52,190 bases of DNA from Mycobacterium neglectum (GTDB lineage: Bacteria; Actinomycetota; Actinomycetes; Mycobacteriales; Mycobacteriaceae). The translations under genes were made by a program, and so were the position numbers. Shown piece by piece: positions 16,382 through 23,835 of this stretch (position 1 is its first letter; each line of letters opens with the position of its first letter). The stretch is from NCBI RefSeq assembly GCF_002591975.1, contig NZ_NVQE01000039.1:1-52190 (forward strand), written 5' to 3'. Below the pieces are notes generated by a model that saw only the letters and a program-made list of their open reading frames with translations, was not told where the DNA came from and did not search any database.

Positions 16382-17305
16382 CTATCCGGGTGCCCAGCCG
16401 TCAGGCTGGCGGCCGTCGAGGTCGGTGAAGCCGTACTCGCGCGCGAGCTCGGCGGACGTGACCGATTGCTGGTTGAACCGTGCGCGGCGGGTGTCCGCGG
16501 CGATCGCGGCCACACCGCGACCCACGTATCGCGGGGTCTCCGAGGCGGCGAAGCCCGGGGGAGCGATGGGGCCGTCGGACCGCAGCGGGTCCAGCGCGGC
16601 ATGCCAGTCCTCCTCGGTGACGCCCCAGTTGTCGAGCATCATCTCCGACCGCAGCCAGCCTGGCGTCACGGCGACCGCGGTGGCACCGAACTCCTGCAGT
16701 TCGTGGCCGTGGCTGTAGGCGAGCCGGTTCACCGCTGTCTTGGCCAGGTCGTAGAACACCGACAACCGGTAATTCTCGTCGTTGAAACTCTTTGTACCGT
16801 CGGTCACTTCGACGAGAAGTCCGCCCGGCTTGCCGACCAGCAGCGGCAGCAGGCAGTGCGACGTGATCAGGTGGGTGTCGATGCCTAACCGCAGGATCCG
16901 CAGACCGTCGGTGAGATCGTGCTCCCAGATCGGCCGGTTCCACAGGGGCGGGCCGCCCTTGAGGACCTCGGCACCCCAGATGTCGTTGACGAGGATGTCG
17001 ATCGTGGCGTTTTCGTCGGCGATTCGGTCGGCAAGACGGCGCACTGCGGCGATGTCGAGGTGGTCGACCTGCATGGCAATACCGGTGCCGCCGAGTTGGG
17101 TGACGAGTTCAGCGGTCTCCTCGATCGTTTCCGGGCGGTCGTAGTCGGACTGCTCGTTGCCGGACACGCTGCTGCGGCCGGTGCAAATGACTGTCGCTCC
17201 GGCCTCGCCGAGCGCTGCGGCGATGCCGCGCCCGGCACCTCGCGTCGCTCCGGCCACTACGGCCACCCGACCGCGCAGCGCATCTCTATCCGGAGTCCAG
17301 CCCAT
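16382..17305 (-). CDS. Short-chain dehydrogenase/reductase (SDR)
   Basis: 307 residues. Nucleotide-binding AGATRGAGRGIAAALGEAG (TGxxxGxG variant) near residue 17, DILVNDIWGAE in place of the usual NNAG, and the catalytic YDLAK (YxxxK) in SVFYDLAKTAVNRLAYSHGHEL. It has a longer than usual substrate region and an extended C-terminus (DLDGRQPDGW). Cofactor preference and substrate are not readable. ATG 17305 is chosen (MGWTPDRDALRGRVAVV); it is back to back with the divergent hydrolase gene, whose possible upstream ATG shares the same bases. Confidence 0.88.
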   Translation of the reverse strand: MGWTPDRDALRGRVAVVAGATRGAGRGIAAALGEAGATVICTGRSSVSGNEQSDYDRPETIEETAELVTQLGGTGIAMQVDHLDIAAVRRLADRIADENATIDILVNDIWGAEVLKGGPPLWNRPIWEHDLTDGLRILRLGIDTHLITSHCLLPLLVGKPGGLLVEVTDGTKSFNDENYRLSVFYDLAKTAVNRLAYSHGHELQEFGATAVAVTPGWLRSEMMLDNWGVTEEDWHAALDPLRSDGPIAPPGFAASETPRYVGRGVAAIAADTRRARFNQQSVTSAELAREYGFTDLDGRQPDGWAPG

Positions 17306-17324
17306 GAGGGCATACTCGCTGAAT

Positions 17325-18236
17325 GTGACCCCTCTACAGCGGTATATCGCCGAAGAAATCGCCACCGATCACGTTGACGGGTTGCTGTCCAGACGCGAAG
17401 CGCTGCGCCGGCTGGCATTGCTCGGCGTCGGCACCGCGGCCGCCACCGCATTGATCGCGGCGTGCGGTGAGAACAAGCAGCCGGTCTCGAACGCGCCCGT
17501 CACGTCGAGCGAGCCCGCGACGGTGAGCGCGCCGCCGCCGGGCTCGGAGAACACTGTCCCGTCCACACCCGTCACGTGGGCCGGACCCCGCGGCGAACTG
17601 CGGGCCGCGTGGGCGCCGGCCGCCGATCCGCGCGGCGGAGTCCTCGTCATCCACGAGAACAAGGGCCTCAACGACTACATCCGCTCGGTGACCGGACGGT
17701 TCGCCGGTATCGGCTACTCCGCGCTGGCGATCGATCTGCTTTCGGCGCAGGGCGGCACGGGCACGTTCGGCGATCCCGCCGAGGCGACGGCGGCATTGGG
17801 CAAGCTGCCGCCCGAGGAGGCCCTGGCGGATCTGAAATCGGGAATCGAGGAGTTGCAGCGCCGCGTACCTGGCAAGAAGGTCGCCGCGGTCGGCTTCTGC
17901 ATGGGTGGCGGCTTCGTCTGGCGATTGCTGGCCTCCGGTGAGTCCCGGCTGGCCGCCGCCGTACCCTTCTACGGTCCGACGCCTGACAATCCCGACTTCG
18001 CAGGCTCCAAAGATGTTGCAGTGCTGGGTATCTACGCCTCTCAGGACCAGCGCGTCAACGCCACCGAGCCGGTTGCGCGGGCCGCACTGGAAAAGGCCGG
18101 CCTGGTGTTCGAACTGGTCACCGAACCGGATGCCAACCACGCGTTCTTCAATGACACCGGCGACCGGTACAACGCGGCCGCCGCCGATGATGCCTGGCGC
18201 CGGGTACAGGACTGGTTCGCCGCGCACCTCGTCTGA
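17325..18236 (+). CDS. Dienelactone hydrolase family lipoprotein with Tat-like signal
   Basis: 303 residues. The N-terminus holds a twin-arginine-like SRREALRRLALLG, a hydrophobic stretch and a lipobox LIAAC, so it is probably exported by Tat and lipid-anchored. The hydrolase domain starts near residue 80; the nucleophile elbow is GFCMGGGF (cysteine), with Asp in SQDQRV and His in DANHAFF, the dienelactone hydrolase triad. Substrates may be lactones or esters outside the membrane. GTG 17325 (TPLQRYIAEEIA) is chosen; ATG 17304 is possible. Diverges from the SDR gene with almost no gap. Confidence 0.85.
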   Translation: MTPLQRYIAEEIATDHVDGLLSRREALRRLALLGVGTAAATALIAACGENKQPVSNAPVTSSEPATVSAPPPGSENTVPSTPVTWAGPRGELRAAWAPAADPRGGVLVIHENKGLNDYIRSVTGRFAGIGYSALAIDLLSAQGGTGTFGDPAEATAALGKLPPEEALADLKSGIEELQRRVPGKKVAAVGFCMGGGFVWRLLASGESRLAAAVPFYGPTPDNPDFAGSKDVAVLGIYASQDQRVNATEPVARAALEKAGLVFELVTEPDANHAFFNDTGDRYNAAAADDAWRRVQDWFAAHLV

Positions 18237-18327
18237 CGGTCCTCGCGAGGACCGAATTCGCGCGCAATTCAGCTCCCCGTTGGTGTCGCGTTGTTGACCG
18301 CACATGCGCCCACGCCAAATTCAGCTC

Positions 18328-19434
18328 ATGCGGGTGGTGCAGGTCGCGAACTTCTACGGCCCGCGTTCGGGGGGCCTGCGCACGGCAGTCGATCGTCTGG
18401 GCGCGGAATACTGCGCCAGGGGTCACGAAGTCTTCTTGGTGGTACCTGGTGCGGTTTCCGAATGGCATGCGTTGCCATCGGGAGTCGTTCGGATCGCTCT
18501 GCCGGCGCGGCTCATCCCGTTCACCGGGGGCTATCGCGCTGTGCTGCCAGGACCTGTCACCGAACTGCTGACCCAGCTGGCGCCGGATGCCCTCGAGGTG
18601 TCTGACCGGCTCACACTTCGGTCGCTGGGCGAGTGGGGCCGTCGCCGCGAGGTCGTCACCGCGATGATCTCCCATGAACGCCTCGATCGCCTTGTCGGGC
18701 AGATACTTCCGGCCGGCGCAGCCCGTTCGATCGCCGACGCCGCCAACCGCCGCACCGCCGAGAGCTACGACACCGTGGTGTGCACGACGGCGTTCGCCCG
18801 GGAAGAGTTCGACAGGATCCATGCCACGAATGTGGTCACGGTGCCGCTCGGCGTCGACCTCGACCAGTTCCATCCCAGCAGGCGGTCCAGTTCGGTTCGG
18901 CAACGGTGGGCGAGCCCTGAACAGACCCTGCTGGTGCACTGCGGACGGCTGTCGGTGGAAAAGCATGCGCACCGAAGTGTCGATACCGTTGTCTCCCTGC
19001 GGGACTCGGGCGTGGATGCCCGACTGGTCGTGGTCGGCGAAGGTCCGATGCGCGCAAGGCTCGAACGTCAGGCCGCGCGCCTGCCCGTCGACTTCACCGG
19101 CTACATCGGGTGTCGCGACACCGTCGCCACCATCCTCGCGACCGCCGACGTCGCCCTGGCCCCCGGCCCGCACGAGACGTTCGGTCTGGCCGCTCTGGAA
19201 GCTCTCGCATGCGGCACCCCCGCAGTGGTCTCGCGTACCTCTGCGCTCGCGGAGATCCTGACCATCGAAAGTGGCGTCGCAGCGGACAACGATCCAGACG
19301 CCATTGCGGACGCGGTGGCCTCCATCATCAGCCGTCCAGAACGTTTGCGCCGCAACGATGCACGACGCCGCGCGGAACAGTTCACCTGGCCGCGCGCGGC
19401 TACCGGCATGCTCGACGCGCTTGGCGCGGGGTAG
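18328..19434 (+). CDS. mgtA: GDP-mannose-dependent alpha-mannosyltransferase MgtA
   Basis: 368 residues, GT-B glycosyltransferase of family 4. The sequence follows M. tuberculosis Rv0557 (MgtA, formerly PimB) closely: VVQVANFYGPRSGGLRTAVDRL at the N-terminus, LVHCGRLSVEKHAHRSVD in the acceptor/donor hinge and ADVALAPGPHETFGLAALEALACGTPAVVSRTSALAEI with the EX7E pattern. MgtA adds mannose from GDP-mannose to glycolipid acceptors in lipomannan-type lipid synthesis at the inner membrane face. ATG 18328 matches the family start; ATG 18304 is in frame. No clear ribosome-binding site is seen for either. Confidence 0.92.
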   Translation: MRVVQVANFYGPRSGGLRTAVDRLGAEYCARGHEVFLVVPGAVSEWHALPSGVVRIALPARLIPFTGGYRAVLPGPVTELLTQLAPDALEVSDRLTLRSLGEWGRRREVVTAMISHERLDRLVGQILPAGAARSIADAANRRTAESYDTVVCTTAFAREEFDRIHATNVVTVPLGVDLDQFHPSRRSSSVRQRWASPEQTLLVHCGRLSVEKHAHRSVDTVVSLRDSGVDARLVVVGEGPMRARLERQAARLPVDFTGYIGCRDTVATILATADVALAPGPHETFGLAALEALACGTPAVVSRTSALAEILTIESGVAADNDPDAIADAVASIISRPERLRRNDARRRAEQFTWPRAATGMLDALGAG

Positions 19435-19466
19435 GCGCCGAAGCAGAGCCGGGCTAAGTTGTCGGG

Positions 19467-20156
19467 ATGGGTGGCCCGCCGACCGGCCCGCAGGACATCG
19501 AGCGAACGCGGACTCTGTGGTTCGCCCTGCTGCTCACGCTGGCCAACGGATTCCTCGACGCGCACACCTACATCGTCCGCGGTGGCGTGTTCGCCAACGT
19601 GCAGACCGCCAATGTGATCTTCGGTGCGATCGACACGTCGGAGGGCAAGTGGGCAGCGGCGCTCAACCACGTCTGGCCGCTGCTGGCGTTCGTCACGGGC
19701 ATGGCGATCGCATCGCATATCAAGTCCGGTCGTGTCGAGCGTTTCCTTCCGCACGCGCTGCGTTGGACGATTGGGGTGCAGTCCGTCGCGTTGGGCATCA
19801 TCGGATTCGTCCCGGCCGGCGTGCCGCACGGCTATGTCACGGTGCCGATCTCTTTTCTCGCCGCGATGCAGATCGGACTGTTCCGCAACGTCGGCGATCT
19901 GGCTTACATGCCGGTTGCAACCACGGGCAACTTGATGCGGTTGATGGAGTCCGGGTACGACGCATTCGTCGAGAAACACCGGGAGTCACGACGGGCGTTC
20001 GGGGTGTACGGCGCACTGATCTGCGTGTTCGGACTTGGTGCCCTCCTGGGCTCATTCGCCAGCGTGGCCTGGGGAGTGCGGGCGATCTGGCTGCCCGCGG
20101 GGTTCCTGGCCATGACACTGGTTCTGTTCATCATCGATGAGGATCACCTGCGGTGA
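19467..20156 (+). CDS. YoaK/DUF1275 family membrane protein
   Basis: 229 residues with about six membrane helices. DUF1275 signatures: TLANGFLDAHTYIVRGGVFANVQTANVIFG in the first helices and AAMQIGLFRNVGDLAYMPVATTGNLMRL in the middle. Function is unknown in the family; members are small transporter-like proteins. It follows mgtA by 32 nt, so cotranscription is possible, and its stop overlaps the in-frame GTG at 20153 of the next gene. Confidence 0.88.
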   Translation: MGGPPTGPQDIERTRTLWFALLLTLANGFLDAHTYIVRGGVFANVQTANVIFGAIDTSEGKWAAALNHVWPLLAFVTGMAIASHIKSGRVERFLPHALRWTIGVQSVALGIIGFVPAGVPHGYVTVPISFLAAMQIGLFRNVGDLAYMPVATTGNLMRLMESGYDAFVEKHRESRRAFGVYGALICVFGLGALLGSFASVAWGVRAIWLPAGFLAMTLVLFIIDEDHLR

Positions 20157-20170
20157 TCTACGATCCAGGG

Positions 20171-20566
20171 ATGGTCCGGTCGCTGATGTTCCTCATCGCC
20201 GCAGCGACGCTGCCCATCGCCGGAACCGCCGCGGTAGCCATGGCTGAACCGCCGCCCACATGCACCTACAACCTGTCGGCGCCCCAGGTCGTCGATGTGT
20301 CGGGCACCCAGATGGTCACCGCCACGATCTCACCGGGCGCGTGCGAGCGATCCAACGCGTTCCTGTCGGTGGCCTGCCTGCAAAGGCAGGGCAGCCCCGA
20401 CGCTCCCAAATGCGAGTCGAACAACGGGATGCTGGCCGCGCAGGTCTTCTATGCCCCCTACCAGCCCGGCGCCACGTACGTCTCCACCGGTAAGGGATGC
20501 GCCAACACGGGGAATCCGCCACAGCCGGTGTGCACGCCGGTCGGGCCTTTCACCGCGACGATCTAG
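20171..20566 (+). CDS. Small secreted protein with signal peptide, unknown function
   Basis: 131 residues. MVRSLMFLIAAATLPIAGTAAVAMA is a classic Sec signal ending at AMA before EPPPTCTYNL. The mature part of about 105 residues has six cysteines (CTYNL, GACER, VACLQR, KCES, GKGCAN, VCTPV), enough for three disulphides, and a beta-rich pattern. It is of a kind common in mycobacteria but with no recognised function. GTG 20153, overlapping the previous stop by 4 nt, is an alternative start; I prefer ATG 20171 because it gives a normal signal peptide. Confidence 0.7.
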   Translation: MVRSLMFLIAAATLPIAGTAAVAMAEPPPTCTYNLSAPQVVDVSGTQMVTATISPGACERSNAFLSVACLQRQGSPDAPKCESNNGMLAAQVFYAPYQPGATYVSTGKGCANTGNPPQPVCTPVGPFTATI

Positions 20567-20613
20567 TCGGCACCGTTGCCGAGAAAACGGCCTGTTCGAA
20601 CTGCAACCGGGTC

Positions 20614-20619
20614 GATAAT
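20614..20619 (+). promoter_or_regulatory. Possible -10 element of the cupredoxin gene
   Basis: GATAAT, 33 nt before the ATG of the cupredoxin lipoprotein. No good -35 is seen 17 nt upstream. Confidence 0.35.
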
Positions 20620-20652
20620 CGTGTTCTCGAAGCGCAACCTTGCGGAGGGGCG

Positions 20653-21066
20653 ATGAAGAATTTCTTGCTGTTGTGCGCGACCGTTTGCATGGCCGCCGCG
20701 ATCGCGGCGTGTGGCAGCGAATCCAGCTACACCACCTCAGAAGGTGACACCGGTACCGCAACCGCGACCGCCAGCCCCGACGCCACGGGCGAAACCTCTG
20801 CCGCCCCTGCGGAGGCCACCGGCCCGACAATCATCATGGCGAACATGAGTTTCGGTGACCCCATCACCGTCGCGCCGGGGGCGACGATCACGCTGAAAAA
20901 CGAAGACTCCGCCGAGCACTCGGTGACGTCGCAGACCGAAGGGACATTCGACGTGCACGTTGACGGCGGCGAGCAGGGCACGCTCACCGCGCCGACAGAG
21001 CCGGGCGAATACGCTTTCTACTGCGTGTATCACCCTTCGATGAAGGGCACATTGATCGTCGAATAG
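20653..21066 (+). CDS. Cupredoxin (blue copper) lipoprotein
   Basis: 137 residues. Signal MKNFLLLCATVCMAAAIAAC with lipobox IAAC, a Thr/Ala/Ser-rich linker to about residue 50, then a plastocyanin/azurin-like domain. The four type-1 copper ligands are visible in order: His in SAEHSV, Cys in YAFYC, His in VYHPS and Met in SMKG. It is probably an electron carrier or copper-binding protein on the outer face of the membrane. GGAGGGG stands directly before the ATG. Confidence 0.9.
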   Translation: MKNFLLLCATVCMAAAIAACGSESSYTTSEGDTGTATATASPDATGETSAAPAEATGPTIIMANMSFGDPITVAPGATITLKNEDSAEHSVTSQTEGTFDVHVDGGEQGTLTAPTEPGEYAFYCVYHPSMKGTLIVE

Positions 21067-21100
21067 CGCTCGCCGTCGTTCGGCCCCACGGCCCGGCCCC

Positions 21101-21127
21101 GGTTTAGACGTAAGGGCAGACGGGCAT
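21101..21127 (+). promoter_or_regulatory. Possible SigF-type promoter
   Basis: GGTTT, 16 nt, GGGCAT: one mismatch in the -10 relative to the mycobacterial SigF pattern GGTTT-N15-17-GGGTAT. The start would lie about 50 nt before the coiled-coil protein gene. Confidence 0.35.
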
Positions 21128-21185
21128 CCGCACAATTAGCGGGTTCGTCAATCGTCGTGACCCGGGATGAATCGGAGGAGCCGAC

Positions 21186-21623
21186 ATGGACCGCAATGCC
21201 ATGATCTGGATCGTTGTCGTTGTCGCGGCAATCGTCGTCATCGCGTTCGTCGCATGGACCGTGCGCAACTCGCGCCGTCGCGCCGAAGCCGAGCGATTGC
21301 GTGGCGAAATCGGCCAACGGACAGAACATCTCGAGAAGCGCGAAGCCGTCGCCCACGAAACCGAAGCCAAGGCCAATGCTGCAGCCGCAGAGGCCGAGGC
21401 GAAGGCTGCCGAGGCCGCCCGCCTGCAGAACGCCGCGCGCACGCATCGCGAGGCAGTCGACAACACCCGCGAGGAACTGGACGCGCATCGCGAGCGGGTC
21501 GACAAGCTGGATCCGAAGGGGATCACCGGCGAGCCTGCCCCGGGCAAGGAGCACGATGTGCGCGCCGACGCCACCGCGGCGCCGGAGCAGGCGCCCTCGC
21601 CGCACGAGCGTCAGCGTTCGTGA
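21186..21623 (+). CDS. Membrane-anchored coiled-coil protein, unknown function
   Basis: 145 residues. One N-terminal membrane helix (about 7-25) is followed by basic residues (RNSRRR), so the rest is probably cytoplasmic, then a long Ala/Glu/Arg-rich coiled coil (about 33-110) and a disordered tail. Ribosome-binding site GGAGGAG. It looks like a structural or stress-envelope protein; no domain is recognised. Its stop overlaps the GTG of the HAD gene (GTGA). Confidence 0.75.
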   Translation: MDRNAMIWIVVVVAAIVVIAFVAWTVRNSRRRAEAERLRGEIGQRTEHLEKREAVAHETEAKANAAAAEAEAKAAEAARLQNAARTHREAVDNTREELDAHRERVDKLDPKGITGEPAPGKEHDVRADATAAPEQAPSPHERQRS

Positions 21624-22321
21624 GACACCGCAAAAACGCCGCCGCCGCGGCAGTGCTGTTCGACATCGACGGCACGCTCGTCGACTCGAACTACCAGCAC
21701 GTACAGGCCTGGTGCCGGGCGTTCGCCGATATCGGAATGCCGGTCGACGCGTGGCGCATCCACCGTTGCATAGGCATGGACGGCACCACCCTGGTGGCAA
21801 CGCTCGCCGAGGGCGTCGATGACGCCGCCCAGGCGCGGGCGAAGGATCTGCATTCGCAGTACTACAAGGAGACCGCCTCGCTGCTGCGGCCGTTGCCCGG
21901 TGCGCGCGAGCTTCTCGAAGCAGTCGAAAAGCTCGGTGTTCAGGTCGTTTTGGCGACGTCGGCACCCGACGACGAACTCGAGATTCTGCGTGGCGTCCTG
22001 GAGTGCGACCATCTCGTTTCGGCGACGACCTCATCGGAAGACGTGGACACCGCCAAGCCCAAACCCGACATCGTCAACGTCGCACTGGACCGCGCGGGTG
22101 TCGATGCCACGCACGCCGTGTTCGTCGGCGATGCGGTGTGGGACGTGGAGGCATGCAAGCGAGCAGGCGTCGTCACCGTCGCCGTGCTGAGTGGAGGGGT
22201 GTCGAAGTGTGAACTCGAAGAGGCTGGGGCCCACCAGGTTTTCGAGGACGCGTGCGATTTGTGCCAACACCTCGACGACACCCCGATCGCGGCGCTCGCC
22301 AACTTGGTCGGAGCCCGCTGA
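21620..22321 (+). CDS. HAD-superfamily phosphatase
   Basis: 233 residues, PGMB/phosphoglycolate-phosphatase-like HAD hydrolase. Motif I FDIDGTLVDSN, motif II LATSAPD, motif III lysine in AKPKPD and motif IV VFVGDAVWDVEA are all intact. A cap domain of about 70 residues follows motif I. Substrate unknown. Start GTG 21620 overlaps the preceding stop; the open frame to 21167 is a shadow. Confidence 0.88.
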   Translation: MRHRKNAAAAAVLFDIDGTLVDSNYQHVQAWCRAFADIGMPVDAWRIHRCIGMDGTTLVATLAEGVDDAAQARAKDLHSQYYKETASLLRPLPGARELLEAVEKLGVQVVLATSAPDDELEILRGVLECDHLVSATTSSEDVDTAKPKPDIVNVALDRAGVDATHAVFVGDAVWDVEACKRAGVVTVAVLSGGVSKCELEEAGAHQVFEDACDLCQHLDDTPIAALANLVGAR

Positions 22322-22357
22322 TCAGGGCAGGCGCCAATCAGGGGAGGGCATAGCGAA

Positions 22358-22372
22358 GGATCGCCGCGATCC
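22358..22372. terminator. Hairpin between convergent genes
   Basis: GGATCG-CCG-CGATCC, a 6-bp stem in the 144-bp space between the convergent HAD and P450 genes. Possible bidirectional terminator; no T-run. Confidence 0.35.
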
Positions 22373-22465
22373 CGTCCTTGGGTGAAATTCGCTCATTGTT
22401 GCGATTGCATGTTTGATGGGTGCCCGGACGCCTGGCATACAAACCGTGCGAAGCCGGCGAGGACC

Positions 22466-23749
22466 TCAGCTCGGTGGTGTCCAGGACACCGGCAGCCGCT
22501 TGATCCCGTGGATGAACGGCGACAACAGTCGCCGAGGCTCCTCCGTTGCAGCGATATCGGGTATCTGGCGGTGCAGTTCCTCGAAGACGACGCTGATCTC
22601 GCGGCGCGCGAGGTTCGCGCCCAGGCAGAAGTGCGCACCGCCGCCGCCGAAGCCGGCGTGGGGATTGGGAGCGCGGTGGACGTCGAACATCCACGGATCG
22701 GCGAACTTCTCCTCATCGCGGTTGGCCGAGCAGTACCACAGGGAGACCTTGTCGCCGGCCGACATCTTGGTGCCGCTCAACTCGCAGTCTTCGGTCAGGG
22801 TGCGCCGCATGTAGATGACCGGAGACGCCCACCGGACGATCTCCTCGACGGCGGTCGGTGCAAGCGCTTCGTAGTCGGCCCACCATTTCGCGCGCTCGTC
22901 CGGATACCGGGTCAGCGCCAGGACGCCGTGGCTGATCGCGTTCCGGGTGGTCTCGTTGCCCGCGACCACGAGCAGGATGAAGAACGACGCGATCTCGGCA
23001 GATGTCAGCCGCTCGCCATCGACCTCGGCCTGCACCAGCGCGGTCGTCAGGTCTTCCTGCGGGTTGGCCCGGCGGTCCTCGGCATGTCCGGTGGCATACG
23101 CGCCGATGTCCATCGCGACCTTGACGAATTCCTCGTAGTCCTGGGCGATGTCCTTGTCCCCGAAACCGAGAATCACGTTTGTCCAGTGGAAGATCTGCTC
23201 GTGATCGTCCTCCGGCAGGCCCATCATGTCGCAGATCACCTGCAGAGGCAGCGGGCCGGCAAGCTCGGTCACGACCTCGCCTGTGCCATCGGGATGCTCG
23301 GCGATCATCTTCTCCACGAGGCGGCGCGCCCGCTCCCGCACCGATGTTTCGGTGTTGGCAACAACGCGCGGGGTGAATGCCCTGCTGACGATGTTGCGTA
23401 GGCGCAGGTGCTTCGGGTCGTCCATGGCGATCATCGAGCCGAAGAATTCGGACACGTCGGGGTTGGCGTCGTTGATGGTGATGCCGGGGCTGGAGCTGAA
23501 GATGTGGGGATGGCGGCTGGCGAAGTGGACGTCGTCGAAGCGGGTCACCGCCCAATGACCGGGTCCGGCCTCGACGCCGGGTGTCTCCAGCGGCAGATGG
23601 AAGGAGACGGGCGCCTCGCGACGCAGCGTGGTGAACGCCCCGTCGCGCATATCGTCGTCGAGGACCCAGAACTTCCAGTCGCCGAGGTCGATGTCGGACA
23701 GCGGTACGTCCGGGGGAGCGGTACCGTTCACGCGCGTCGCAATGCCCAC
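22466..23749 (-). CDS. cyp124: Cytochrome P450, CYP124 family
   Basis: 427 residues. It follows M. tuberculosis CYP124 along its length: IATRVNGTAPPDVPLSDIDLGD at the N-terminus, LVVAGNETTRNAI in the oxygen-activating I helix, EEIVRWASPV (ExxR) and the haem loop FGGGGAHFCLGANLARREI with the cysteine ligand. CYP124 hydroxylates the terminal carbon of methyl-branched lipids and also cholestenone side chains. A KstR-like box lies 44-57 bp upstream and is shared with the divergent monooxygenase gene. A ferredoxin and reductase are needed but are not nearby. Confidence 0.93.
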   Translation of the reverse strand: MGIATRVNGTAPPDVPLSDIDLGDWKFWVLDDDMRDGAFTTLRREAPVSFHLPLETPGVEAGPGHWAVTRFDDVHFASRHPHIFSSSPGITINDANPDVSEFFGSMIAMDDPKHLRLRNIVSRAFTPRVVANTETSVRERARRLVEKMIAEHPDGTGEVVTELAGPLPLQVICDMMGLPEDDHEQIFHWTNVILGFGDKDIAQDYEEFVKVAMDIGAYATGHAEDRRANPQEDLTTALVQAEVDGERLTSAEIASFFILLVVAGNETTRNAISHGVLALTRYPDERAKWWADYEALAPTAVEEIVRWASPVIYMRRTLTEDCELSGTKMSAGDKVSLWYCSANRDEEKFADPWMFDVHRAPNPHAGFGGGGAHFCLGANLARREISVVFEELHRQIPDIAATEEPRRLLSPFIHGIKRLPVSWTPPS

Positions 23750-23792
23750 TCGTCGAGAGTAGGTTCAGGTCGGGCCGTCGTCACGTATTTCT

Positions 23793-23806
23793 GAAACATG
23801 TTCCAA
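23793..23806. promoter_or_regulatory. KstR-like operator between CYP124 and BVMO
   Basis: TGAAACATGTTCCA fits TNNAACNNGTTNNA exactly. It lies 44 bp from the P450 start and 30 bp from the monooxygenase start, so one dimer pair could control both divergent genes. Confidence 0.7.
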
Positions 23807-23835
23807 TTGCCGTTTTGGCGTGATAGCACTCTTGG

